Numbered from the stretch's first letter, positions 1 through 5,920 are shown. The stretch is 6,174 nt of DNA from Sutterellaceae bacterium (GCA_030531135.1 JAUNOJ010000106.1:1-6174), one strand, 5' to 3'. The notes: generated by a model from the sequence alone, not told the origin. Made by a program: numbers and translations.

Positions 1-306
1 GATACGTGCGGCCCCGTCATGGCCGTCTTCGATTTGCCCGGCGAAGCTTTGACGGTGCTGTGCGCCACGTGGCTAAGCTGCGGCGCCGGCGTGGGCGTGG
101 CCGCCAGCCTCTTGGCCTCCGGTAACCTGAATCCGCACGACATCACGATTTTGTCGCCCGCGCTTTTGCTGATGGCTTCTCAGATTCAGTACATGGGGCG
201 CCTGTTGGGTGTGGCCGACGTGCCCAAGAAGTACTGGCCGTTTTTGATGCTCAACTCTTTGTTGATGGCCGGCCTCGGTATGTTCATCATGCGCTTCTTC
301 GTCTAA
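1..306 (+). CDS. yjiG: YjiG-like inner-membrane protein, nucleoside-recognition (Gate) domain family, 3' end
   Basis: This is the C-terminal part, 101 visible residues, of a hydrophobic protein whose start lies upstream of the window; the frame is open from base 1, so the ATG at 19 is an internal Met. Recognition rests on a run of features I recall from E. coli YjiG: PVMAxxxLPGEAxTVL near the start, then GxGVGVAASL, a short loop with HDxTxLxPAxxLM, then a GRxLGxAxV motif before a last membrane helix ending in a TAA stop. The family resembles the spore maturation/nucleoside recognition membrane proteins; its substrate is not established. In E. coli the gene sits with yjiH and the isoaspartyl dipeptidase gene iadA, so yjiH is a likely upstream partner here (inference). 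Three hydrophobic stretches are visible. A strong terminator follows 25 bases after the stop. Confidence 0.75.
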   Translation, partial: DTCGPVMAVFDLPGEALTVLCATWLSCGAGVGVAASLLASGNLNPHDITILSPALLLMASQIQYMGRLLGVADVPKKYWPFLMLNSLLMAGLGMFIMRFFV

Positions 307-331
307 CCGCTCGTTAGATTCAAGTTGCAAC

Positions 332-374
332 AACGGCTGCAAGACACTTTGTTTTGCAGCCGTTTTTTCTTTTC
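332..374 (+). terminator. Intrinsic terminator of the yjiG-like gene
   Basis: An 11-bp perfect stem (332-342 with 354-364, AACGGCTGCAA against TTGCAGCCGTT) can be extended inward by four more pairs including one G-T. It is followed by a T-rich tail at 363-373. The T-tract is on the plus strand only. On the minus strand the hairpin is not followed by T's, so it would be a weak terminator for the convergent gene ending at 375. Confidence 0.9.
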
Positions 375-1544
375 CTATCGAATTTTCAATCGACACAACT
401 CGGGCTTGACGACTTTGCCGGCAAAAAGCGGCAAATCCGTCATCGGCCGAATGCATTTGCCGTTCATCTCGGGTCTGACGGCAAACATATACGTGTCTTT
501 GGCCCACTTGTCGTACTCGGAACTTGCCGGATCGAAGTCGCCCACATGCACGTCTCCCAAAGCGTGCACAAAGCGCGTACCGCCCAAACTGATAAGAACG
601 TGTCCGACCGATTTTCCGTTTCCCAAAAAAAGCAAATCCCCGGCTTCGAATGTTTTGGTCTCTTCGGGCAAGCGCCCCGGCAAAGCCGCCATCTCATCGG
701 TGTCGCGCGGTCCCACAAGCCCGGCCATCAACCATGCGACTTTCACCAACCCCGAGCAATCCATCCCGACCGAAGACGTCCCCGCCCAACGATAGCTGCG
801 CCCCGTCAGTTGCAGAGCGTTGTGCGCAATTTGCGCACGCATTATTTCAGGCGTTTGCGCTTGATATACCTCTTCGAGCTTTTGCAACGCCTTGCGCTCA
901 ATCCAACCGGTTCTGCCATCTGGCAAGGCAATCAAAGTGCGGCTTTCTCCTGACTTGACAACGCTTACCAACGAACCCGCCGTCAGCATGGCAACCGGTT
1001 TCTCACCGCTTTCGGAACGAACCTCGGCTTCCAGTGCCGTGACCATAGCCTGCGGCTTTTGAAAATGCGTCTGAAAACTTTTTTGCGTCATCGCCTTCAC
1101 TTGCAGACGATGCACCCAACCGTGATAGCCCTCGGGCGTCTGGATGCGCCACCAGCCGTCTTTTTCAAGCAGATAGACGGGTGTGCCCATCACCGCTTCG
1201 GAAACGATCTCGGAAGAGAATTTGGGCGCTCTGTGAATGGCTGCTACGGGCACGCGAACCACCCCTGCGACCGCGTCTGCCAACACGGCTCGATCGGGCA
1301 GTCGGCGTACGACGATTTTCGAATCTTTGTCCGCCGCAAGATGCGCAATGACCGTCTCTTCTGTCGTCGTCACTCGGATCGCCCCGTTTGCCCCTTGCGC
1401 GACATCCAAAACCTGCGTTTTGCGATCGTCGATCCATTTGCTCAATTCTTGCTTGACGTCCTTGGGCGTTGCTTGGGCCGCGACGCCGCCGACGAATAAC
1501 ACAGCTACCACAACAAGACAGATTTTCGATATTCGTTTTGCCAC
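375..1544 (-). CDS. Secreted SH3b-SH3b-NlpC/P60 peptidoglycan endopeptidase (paralogue A, active-site Cys present)
   Basis: Predicted periplasmic cell-wall hydrolase of 389 residues. The NlpC/P60 family cleaves peptide stems, typically the gamma-D-Glu to diamino-acid bond; the exact bond here is not known. Order: signal peptide 1-25 (MAKR, hydrophobic core, AQA cleavage site, no lipobox); a conserved 26-95 region; SH3b domain about 96-150; second SH3b about 165-222; NlpC/P60 about 230-355. The catalytic Cys is Cys263 in GMDCSG, with His315 in GHVLISLGG and His327 in FVHA as the other active-site residues. A tail with Cys364 and Cys384 could form a disulfide. The GTG start at 1544 is chosen over an upstream in-frame start because GGAG lies 6 bases before it and the protein then aligns end to end with paralogue B. 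The stop is TAG. No T-rich terminator follows on this strand. Confidence 0.9.
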   Translation of the reverse strand: MAKRISKICLVVVAVLFVGGVAAQATPKDVKQELSKWIDDRKTQVLDVAQGANGAIRVTTTEETVIAHLAADKDSKIVVRRLPDRAVLADAVAGVVRVPVAAIHRAPKFSSEIVSEAVMGTPVYLLEKDGWWRIQTPEGYHGWVHRLQVKAMTQKSFQTHFQKPQAMVTALEAEVRSESGEKPVAMLTAGSLVSVVKSGESRTLIALPDGRTGWIERKALQKLEEVYQAQTPEIMRAQIAHNALQLTGRSYRWAGTSSVGMDCSGLVKVAWLMAGLVGPRDTDEMAALPGRLPEETKTFEAGDLLFLGNGKSVGHVLISLGGTRFVHALGDVHVGDFDPASSEYDKWAKDTYMFAVRPEMNGKCIRPMTDLPLFAGKVVKPELCRLKIR

Positions 1545-1550
1545 CTGTTT

Positions 1551-1554
1551 CTCC
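1551..1554 (-). promoter_or_regulatory. Shine-Dalgarno GGAG fixing the GTG start of paralogue A
   Basis: On the minus strand GGAG is followed by six bases and then GTG at 1544. This and the match of the following residues (RISKIC) to the first residues of paralogue B support the GTG start. Confidence 0.7.
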
Positions 1555-1571
1555 ACAACCACGCTATCGCA

Positions 1572-1638
1572 TTTTTCCACAATCTCTTCACAAGTTGCCA
1601 ACCGATTCCTGACAACATACTCACAGAATTATCCACAA
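1572..1638 (-). repeat. Helically phased array of 11-bp units upstream of paralogue A
   Basis: Read on the minus strand, units begin at 1638, 1626, 1615, 1604, 1593 and 1582, that is at spacings of 12, 11, 11, 11 and 11 bp. Five of six start with YTGT (TTGT, CTGT, TTGT, CGGT, TTGT, TTGT); the fourth is degenerate. An out-of-phase extra TTGTGGAG copy lies at 1558, overlapping the ribosome binding site. The array ends 28 bases before the GTG. The same array with the same spacing precedes paralogue B. A single helical-turn spacing of short direct repeats is typical of sites for OmpR/PhoB-type response regulators; the factor is unknown. Confidence 0.7.
1629..1637 (+). promoter_or_regulatory. DnaA-box sequence TTATCCACA (paralogue A upstream)
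   Basis: A 9 of 9 match to the high-affinity DnaA box, overlapping the first unit of the array. A second DnaA-box-like word, TTTTCCACA (8 of 9), lies at 1573-1581 in the last unit. Whether DnaA binds here is not shown by the sequence. Confidence 0.5.
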
Positions 1639-1646
1639 TTTGACAG

Positions 1647-1696
1647 AAAAACAAACACGAAAGCGGAAAGCCAGCCTCGTTTCGACTGCTTTCCGC
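1647..1696 (-). terminator. Intrinsic terminator of paralogue B
   Basis: On the minus strand a 9-bp perfect stem (GCGGAAAGC at 1696-1688 with GCTTTCCGC at 1671-1663) with a 16-base loop is followed by a T-rich stretch at 1662-1647. It starts 26 bases past the stop of B, so A must be transcribed mainly from its own promoter in the following 120 bases. Confidence 0.75.
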
Positions 1697-1721
1697 CTTA
1701 AAGCTTTCCGTTTGTCAAGTC

Positions 1722-2888
1722 TTAACGAATCTTGAGCTTGCACAACTCTGGCTTGACGGGCTTACCTGCAAAAAGCGGCAGATCCGTCATCGGCCGAATG
1801 CATTGTCCGTTCATTTCGGGTCTGACAGCAAACATGAACGTGTCTTTGGCCGACTTGTCGTACTCGGCACTTGCCGCATTCAAGTCCCCGACACGCACGT
1901 CGCCCCACGCGTGCACAAAGCGCGTACCGCCCAAACCGATAGCGACATGGTTTACAGACTTTGCGTTACCGAAAAAGAGCAGATCGCCGGCTTCGAACGT
2001 TTGCGTATCTGCAGGCAGACGTTGGGGCAATACCGCCATCTCGTCGGCGTCTCTCGGACCGACGAGACCGGCCATCTGCCAGGCGACTTTCACAAGCCCC
2101 GAGCCGTCGACGCCGAACGTTGACACACCGGCCCAGCGATAGCTGCGACCGATCAACTTCAGTGCGTTTTGCGCGATTTTCTCCCGCATTTGCACTTCGG
2201 GAAGGGCCTGATAGACCCGATCGAGACTTTGAAGCGCTTGCGTATCGATTCTCCCAGTTCTACCGTCGGGTAAAGCAATCAACGTTTGTTTGCCGAGTTC
2301 TTTGACAACGCTCACCAACGAGCCCGCCGTCAGTGTCGTCACCGTTTGCCGACCGTCTTCGGAGCTCACCTCGACTTCGAGCGCCGTCACCATGGCTTGC
2401 GGTTTTTGGAAATGCGCCTGAAAATCTTCGGGCGTCATGGCGATCACTTGCAGACCGTTGACCCAACCGTGATAGCCCTCGGGTGTTTGTACGCGCCACC
2501 AACCGTCTTTTTCAAGCATGTAGACGGGCGTACCCATCAGCGCTTCGGAAATGATTTCGGAAGAGGATTTCGGCGCTCTGTGTATGGCCGCAACGGGCAC
2601 GCTGACAACACCTGCGGCAACGTCGCCCAACGACACGGCTTCGGGCAGACGCCGCACGACAATGTTCGGATTTTTCTTTTGTTCGAGGTACGCTACGACC
2701 GTCTCTTCGGTCGTCGTGACGACAACCGCGCCCGAGGCCCCCTGCTCCACGTCCAAAACTTGCGTTTTGTGATCGTCGACGAATCGACTCAACTCTTGCC
2801 CGACGTCTTTGTCCGTTGAGTGCACCGCTGCACACCCGGCGAGAAACGTCGCCGCCAAGACGCCGATACAAATTTTCGATATGCGCAT
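1722..2888 (-). CDS. SH3b-SH3b-NlpC/P60 lipoprotein lacking the catalytic Cys (paralogue B, predicted pseudoenzyme)
   Basis: Protein of 388 residues, aligning end to end with paralogue A; by eye most positions are identical (not computed). It starts with a lipoprotein signal peptide: MRISK, a hydrophobic core, and lipobox LAGC at 16-19. Cys19 is thus the lipidation site, and Ala at +2 favours outer-membrane sorting. SH3b domains lie about 95-150 and 163-221, the NlpC/P60 domain about 229-354. The catalytic position is Gly262 (codon GGC at 2105-2103, motif GVDGSG) where A has TGC/Cys263. His314 and His326 are kept, as are tail Cys363 and Cys383. Trp214 of A in the second SH3b is Arg213 here. 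The frame is intact. A GGGGG Shine-Dalgarno stands 5 bases before the ATG. Inference: a membrane-anchored peptidoglycan-binding or regulatory protein rather than a hydrolase; a sequencing error at one base is the main alternative. Confidence 0.88.
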   Translation of the reverse strand: MRISKICIGVLAATFLAGCAAVHSTDKDVGQELSRFVDDHKTQVLDVEQGASGAVVVTTTEETVVAYLEQKKNPNIVVRRLPEAVSLGDVAAGVVSVPVAAIHRAPKSSSEIISEALMGTPVYMLEKDGWWRVQTPEGYHGWVNGLQVIAMTPEDFQAHFQKPQAMVTALEVEVSSEDGRQTVTTLTAGSLVSVVKELGKQTLIALPDGRTGRIDTQALQSLDRVYQALPEVQMREKIAQNALKLIGRSYRWAGVSTFGVDGSGLVKVAWQMAGLVGPRDADEMAVLPQRLPADTQTFEAGDLLFFGNAKSVNHVAIGLGGTRFVHAWGDVRVGDLNAASAEYDKSAKDTFMFAVRPEMNGQCIRPMTDLPLFAGKPVKPELCKLKIR

Positions 2889-2905
2889 AGCAACCCCCGA
2901 TAAAA

Positions 2906-2972
2906 GATTTCCACAACCTGCTCACAAACTTTTAACAGCTTTCTGACAACATTTGCACAGATTTATCCACAG
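2906..2972 (-). repeat. Helically phased array of six 11-bp units upstream of paralogue B
   Basis: On the minus strand units begin at 2972, 2960, 2949, 2938, 2927 and 2916, giving spacings of 12, 11, 11, 11 and 11 bp. All six begin with YTGT (CTGT, CTGT, TTGT, CTGT, TTGT, TTGT), usually followed by a purine-rich stretch; consensus YTGTgrnnAnn. The array ends 18 bases before the ATG of B. Spacing, including the single 12-bp step, is the same as upstream of paralogue A. It lies between the terminator of the symporter gene and the start of B, so the promoter of B must overlap it or lie very near. Confidence 0.75.
2963..2971 (+). promoter_or_regulatory. DnaA-box sequence TTATCCACA (paralogue B upstream)
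   Basis: A 9 of 9 match to the high-affinity DnaA box, at the same place in the array as the copy upstream of A. The last unit carries a weaker match, ATTTCCACA (7 of 9), at 2907-2915. Read on the minus strand the same bases contain GATAAA, in A GATAAT, which could instead be part of a -10 element. Confidence 0.5.
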
Positions 2973-2987
2973 CCTGGCAAAAACCAT

Positions 2988-3023
2988 AAAAAAACGGAAG
3001 CGGCCTTCATTGAGCCGCTTCCG
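2988..3023 (-). terminator. Intrinsic terminator of the symporter gene
   Basis: On the minus strand a 10-bp perfect GC-rich stem (CGGAAGCGGC at 3023-3014, GCCGCTTCCG at 3004-2995) with a 9-base loop is followed by seven T's (2994-2988). It begins 23 bases after the stop codon. Confidence 0.92.
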
Positions 3024-3046
3024 CTTTGAAACAACTTGGCAAGACG

Positions 3047-4501
3047 TCAGGACAGCACCGGAGCCGCTTGCAAAGCCTGCAGGCGGCGGTAACGTGCGTT
3101 GTAGCGCGTAGGCAGGAGACTGCCCGTGACCATACCGAGGCCGGCCACGATAAAGCCGCCCAGAACAGCCGGGAAAACGTCGCCGGCACCCGTAAACGTC
3201 AGGAAAATCCAGGTGATGCCACCTGCGACAATCGACACCCATGCGCCTTGCGTCGTGGCCTTCTTCCAATACAAGCCCATCACCAAGGGCCAGAAGGCGC
3301 CCACAACCGGGAACTGATAGGCCATGGCCACCATGTCGTAAATGGCCGTGCCTTCAAACCAGAGGCTGTAGCACAAAACGGCAATGGCAAAAACAATAAG
3401 CGTCACGCGCATATAGCCCAATTCGCGGCCTTCGATTCTGACGTAGTTGCGCAGAATATTTTCCACAAAGGTCGTGGCCGGTGCCAACATCGTGGCCGAA
3501 GCCGTCGACATCACGGCAGACAAAACGGCGCCGAAAAAGAGCACGCGCAACCACCAGGGCATATAGTCGCGAATCAACGTCGGCAACAGACGCTGCGGAT
3601 CGGTATTGAGTAAGGTTTCGCCCACGCCCGGCATGGCCAAGACGGCCGCGCACACAATAAACATCGGCACGAAGGCAAAAAGAATGTAGAAGATCCCGCC
3701 CAAAATCGGACCGCGAACGGCCGTCTTGGTGTCCTTAGCGCTCATCACGCGCTGAAAGACGTCCTGTTGCGGAATCGAGCCGATCATCATGGTAATGGCT
3801 GCCGACACCCAAAAGAGCCAACCGTTCCAACTCATTTCAGGCCAAGGATTGAAGAGTTCGCGCTTGTCGGCAAACTCGATCACGGCACCGACGCCGCCAG
3901 CCATGTCACTGGCACAAACGGCAATGGCGACAAGACCGGCAACGATGATGATCATCTGGAAAAAGTCGGTCACGGCCACCGACCACATGCCGCCGTAAAC
4001 CGTGTAAAACAACACCACAAAGGTGCCGATGGTCATCCCCAAAGAAACACTCACCATGCCTTCGGTCACAAGGTTCAAAACCAAGCCCAAAGCGGCGATC
4101 TGAGCGCCGACCCAGCCCAAGTAAGACAAAATGATAAAAAAGGCGCAGGCCAGTTCGATTTTCTTGCCGTAACGCTTGCGATAAAAATCGCCGATGGTCA
4201 ATAAGTCCATCTTGTAGAGCTTACGGGCAAAGAACATGCCCACCAAAATCAAAGCCATGCCGGAACCGAAAGGTTCTTCGATCACGCCGGCAATGCCGCC
4301 CTCGATAAAGCGCCCCGGCAAACCCAATACGGTTTCGCTGCCGAACCACGTGGCAAACGTGGCGGTAATCACCATAGCCAAAGGCAAAGAGCGCCCGGCT
4401 AAAGCGTAGTCCGCGGTATTTTGCACGCGACGTGCGGCCAAAAGCCCGATACCGACGGAAACCAGCATGTAAATGCAGACCAAAACGATCAGCTGCGTCA
4501 T
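3047..4501 (-). CDS. Sodium:solute symporter family (SSS) permease
   Basis: Inner-membrane secondary transporter of 484 residues, predicted to use the sodium gradient to import a small organic solute; the sequence does not tell which one. The hydrophobic pattern fits the 13-helix SSS/LeuT-like fold, with the first helix at about 3-22. Family landmarks: an early TATFATWFGSE...GLPG segment (46-63), the cytoplasmic-loop signature SIPQQDVFQRVMSAKD (242-257), and the helix containing SAVMSTASATMLAPAT (328-343). There, Ser332-Thr333 fall where the sodium-binding Ser-Thr pair of PutP lies. Length is normal for the family. The ATG is preceded by a strong GGGAGAGG ribosome binding site. It is flanked by a long upstream gap and its own terminator, so it is probably monocistronic. 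Confidence 0.92.
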   Translation of the reverse strand: MTQLIVLVCIYMLVSVGIGLLAARRVQNTADYALAGRSLPLAMVITATFATWFGSETVLGLPGRFIEGGIAGVIEEPFGSGMALILVGMFFARKLYKMDLLTIGDFYRKRYGKKIELACAFFIILSYLGWVGAQIAALGLVLNLVTEGMVSVSLGMTIGTFVVLFYTVYGGMWSVAVTDFFQMIIIVAGLVAIAVCASDMAGGVGAVIEFADKRELFNPWPEMSWNGWLFWVSAAITMMIGSIPQQDVFQRVMSAKDTKTAVRGPILGGIFYILFAFVPMFIVCAAVLAMPGVGETLLNTDPQRLLPTLIRDYMPWWLRVLFFGAVLSAVMSTASATMLAPATTFVENILRNYVRIEGRELGYMRVTLIVFAIAVLCYSLWFEGTAIYDMVAMAYQFPVVGAFWPLVMGLYWKKATTQGAWVSIVAGGITWIFLTFTGAGDVFPAVLGGFIVAGLGMVTGSLLPTRYNARYRRLQALQAAPVLS

Positions 4502-4570
4502 CGCACCTCTCCCTTAAAAAAGCGTAACGACGAGAGATTGAAAAAAACGTTATTCACTCACACTAACGTC

Positions 4571-4621
4571 CTTGCGAAGGTGGCTCTGCATGAAATATGT
4601 GAATTGCTTCGCAAGTTTTTT
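4571..4621. other. Hairpin with plus-strand T-run in the symporter upstream region
   Basis: A perfect 9-bp inverted repeat, CTTGCGAAG (4571-4579) and CTTCGCAAG (4607-4615), with a 27-base loop, followed on the plus strand by six T's (4616-4621). On the plus strand it has terminator form but no plus-strand gene precedes it. On the minus strand it would sit at the 5' end of the symporter leader if transcription starts near 4626. Either reading is inference. Confidence 0.45.
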
Positions 4622-4632
4622 AGTAGATGCGC

Positions 4633-4638
4633 AGTATA
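4633..4638 (-). promoter_or_regulatory. Candidate -10 element for the symporter gene
   Basis: TATACT on the minus strand (5 of 6 to TATAAT) in an A+T-rich stretch about 130 bases upstream of the start codon. No good -35 lies at the right distance; CTTTAA at a 17-bp spacing is weak. Transcription would start near 4626, just before the hairpin at 4615-4571. Confidence 0.3.
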
Positions 4639-4739
4639 GGAATACACAGCAAAAATTAAAGCCTCACGCGAAATTTTTTTTCCAAAATCGGCCTAACTTT
4701 CATTCATATCAAAAAAAGTTCGATTTTTCTGCCGTGCGA

Positions 4740-4754
4740 AGGGGAATTTCCCCT
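4740..4754. other. Short perfect palindrome AGGGGAA-T-TTCCCCT
   Basis: Seven-base arms around a single central T, roughly 100 bases upstream of the candidate symporter -10 and 175 bases downstream of the Tim44-like gene stop on the minus strand. The form suits a dimeric regulator's operator. No T-run follows, so it is not a terminator. Function unknown. Confidence 0.35.
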
Positions 4755-4854
4755 AAGTCAATTGATGGATATGCGTCAAAAATACGACACATTGCCTCCG
4801 TCTCGAAATCTCTTGCCGAACCGTGATCCGTCAAGGGTTCCCGCAAGTTTTTTC

Positions 4855-4887
4855 GATAAAAAAAGAAGGCCCGAAAGCCTTCTTTTT
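4855..4887 (-). terminator. Terminator of the Tim44-like gene, probably bidirectional
   Basis: An 11-bp stem (4860-4870 with 4877-4887, core AAAGAAGGC/GCCTTCTTT) with a 6-base loop. On the minus strand T's extend past the stem (4859-4855 region reads TTTATC); on the plus strand the stem itself ends in five T's. It begins 43 bases after the stop codon at 4931. Confidence 0.85.
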
Positions 4888-4930
4888 CGTCGCGAATTCG
4901 ACAAAGTTTCAAACTCAGCCGAAAGTCGTC

Positions 4931-5920
4931 TTACTTGTTGTCTTGGACCTGCTCGATACCGGCCAACAACCAGCCGGTGGAATCGTCGGTGGCACGCACC
5001 AAAATCCAACGTTCGTGGACTTCTTCAAATTCGCCCGAAATCTTCATGGCGCCGTTAAATTCCACGACGGCAACGTGTTCGTTGCCTTCGGTCATCACGC
5101 CCAAGAGTTCGCTCGTCAGGTTGATGACTTCGGACGTCTGGGCCTGTGCACCGCGTTCACGCAACTGGTGCGTAATGGCGATAAAGAGATCGTTGGTCGT
5201 AAAGTCGCTGATTTCCACCACGTTGCCCGTATCCCAAGCCTTTTGAAGCTTGATGAAATTTTCCTTGGCAACGGCTTCGAAGCCGGCCTTGTCAAAACCT
5301 TCGGGAATGGCCGGACCGGCTGCGTCGCTCGTTGCGGACTGGCCGCGGCTAAACATGTCCATGACGCTGCCCGTGGCCGCCTGGCCGCCCATCATCGAAG
5401 CGGGTGTTGCGGCTTGCGTTGCCGGACGACTTTGTTCGGGAGCGGGCGTCGACTCAAAGTGCGTATTGCCCGAAGATGCATTGCCGTAACTTGCGGCGCC
5501 TGCCGGACGAGCCTTGCCCGCCATCAATTTGCCTGCCACAAGTCGGAACACAAAGAACAGTACCATGGCAAGCAAAGCCACCATAATGATCTGAGCAAAC
5601 CCTTCACCCAAACCCAAAGCGCTCATCAAGGCCGTGATACCCAAAGCAGCGGCCGCGCCCATCAGAATACCGCGCCAGGGACTGGGCTTTGCGGCATTGG
5701 CAGCGGCAGCACCCGTTGCGGGCTTTTGCGCTTGTGCGCCGGGGTTGCGCTGAGCTTGCTGTCCCATTTGCGGAGCGGCAGGCTGGGGTGCCGCTTGGCG
5801 CAAAGTCGGTGCGGGACGACCGAAAGAAGAACCGCCGCCCAAGCGACGCGCGGCATCGGCGTCCATCGCGGTGGAAACAAGAATCAGGCCGACGGCCATC
5901 ATGGCCAAAAGTTTTTTCAT
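4931..5920 (-). CDS. Tim44-like domain membrane protein
   Basis: Protein of 329 residues with a cleavable signal peptide (MKKLLAMMAVG..., cleavage ADA-A after residue 23). The mature end begins AARRLGGGSSFGR, a motif I associate with betaproteobacterial Tim44-like proteins. A Pro/Gln/Ala-rich linker (36-81), two hydrophobic helices (about 84-104 and 108-130), a second Ala/Ser/Pro-rich linker (about 133-205) and a C-terminal Tim44-like domain (about 209-325) follow. Tim44-like domains bind protein partners or membranes; in bacteria the role is not settled. The ATG at 5920 is chosen because the TTG five codons upstream only adds charged residues before a normal signal peptide. The ribosome binding site is weak (GAG/AAAG). 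Its position just after a probable ubiE 3' end agrees with gene order I recall in betaproteobacteria, where ubiJ and ubiB often follow; here they do not, and the symporter comes next. Confidence 0.85.
   Translation of the reverse strand: MKKLLAMMAVGLILVSTAMDADAARRLGGGSSFGRPAPTLRQAAPQPAAPQMGQQAQRNPGAQAQKPATGAAAANAAKPSPWRGILMGAAAALGITALMSALGLGEGFAQIIMVALLAMVLFFVFRLVAGKLMAGKARPAGAASYGNASSGNTHFESTPAPEQSRPATQAATPASMMGGQAATGSVMDMFSRGQSATSDAAGPAIPEGFDKAGFEAVAKENFIKLQKAWDTGNVVEISDFTTNDLFIAITHQLRERGAQAQTSEVINLTSELLGVMTEGNEHVAVVEFNGAMKISGEFEEVHERWILVRATDDSTGWLLAGIEQVQDNK

Larger units (their letters stand above)
4502..4857. other. Gap between the symporter gene and the Tim44-like gene terminator
   Basis: No credible gene in either strand: the open frames crossing it are short, lack good ribosome binding sites and run antisense into neighbours. 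It is visibly more A+T-rich than the genes. It holds the symporter leader, a hairpin, a promoter-like -10 and a short palindrome, listed separately. Nothing convincing is seen in 4760-4850. Confidence 0.6.

Noticed and set aside
1545..1601. N-terminal extension of paralogue A by 19 codons
   Set aside because: The extra residues precede a complete signal peptide, run through the phased array, and have no counterpart in paralogue B; the GTG at 1544 has a good ribosome binding site.
1572..2972. CRISPR array or replication iterons as the explanation of the 11-bp repeats
   Set aside because: The units are too short and too variable for CRISPR repeats and have no spacers. Two copies, each tied to a gene start, with no replication-initiator gene in view, fit a regulatory site better than an origin.
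2906..2990. Standard sigma-70 promoter for paralogue B
   Set aside because: TTGTCA, TTGCCA and GATAAA words are present but no -35/-10 pair has acceptable spacing and match, so none is annotated.
3026..3613. Plus-strand open frame of 195 codons opposite the symporter
   Set aside because: Antisense to a clear SSS transporter, with a composition (His, Arg, Gln, Asn) typical of a complementary-strand shadow.
4843..4853. Repeat of GCAAGTTTTTT also present at 4611-4621
   Set aside because: Eleven bases with a six-T run in A+T-rich DNA; likely chance, and the 4843 copy has no matching stem arm.
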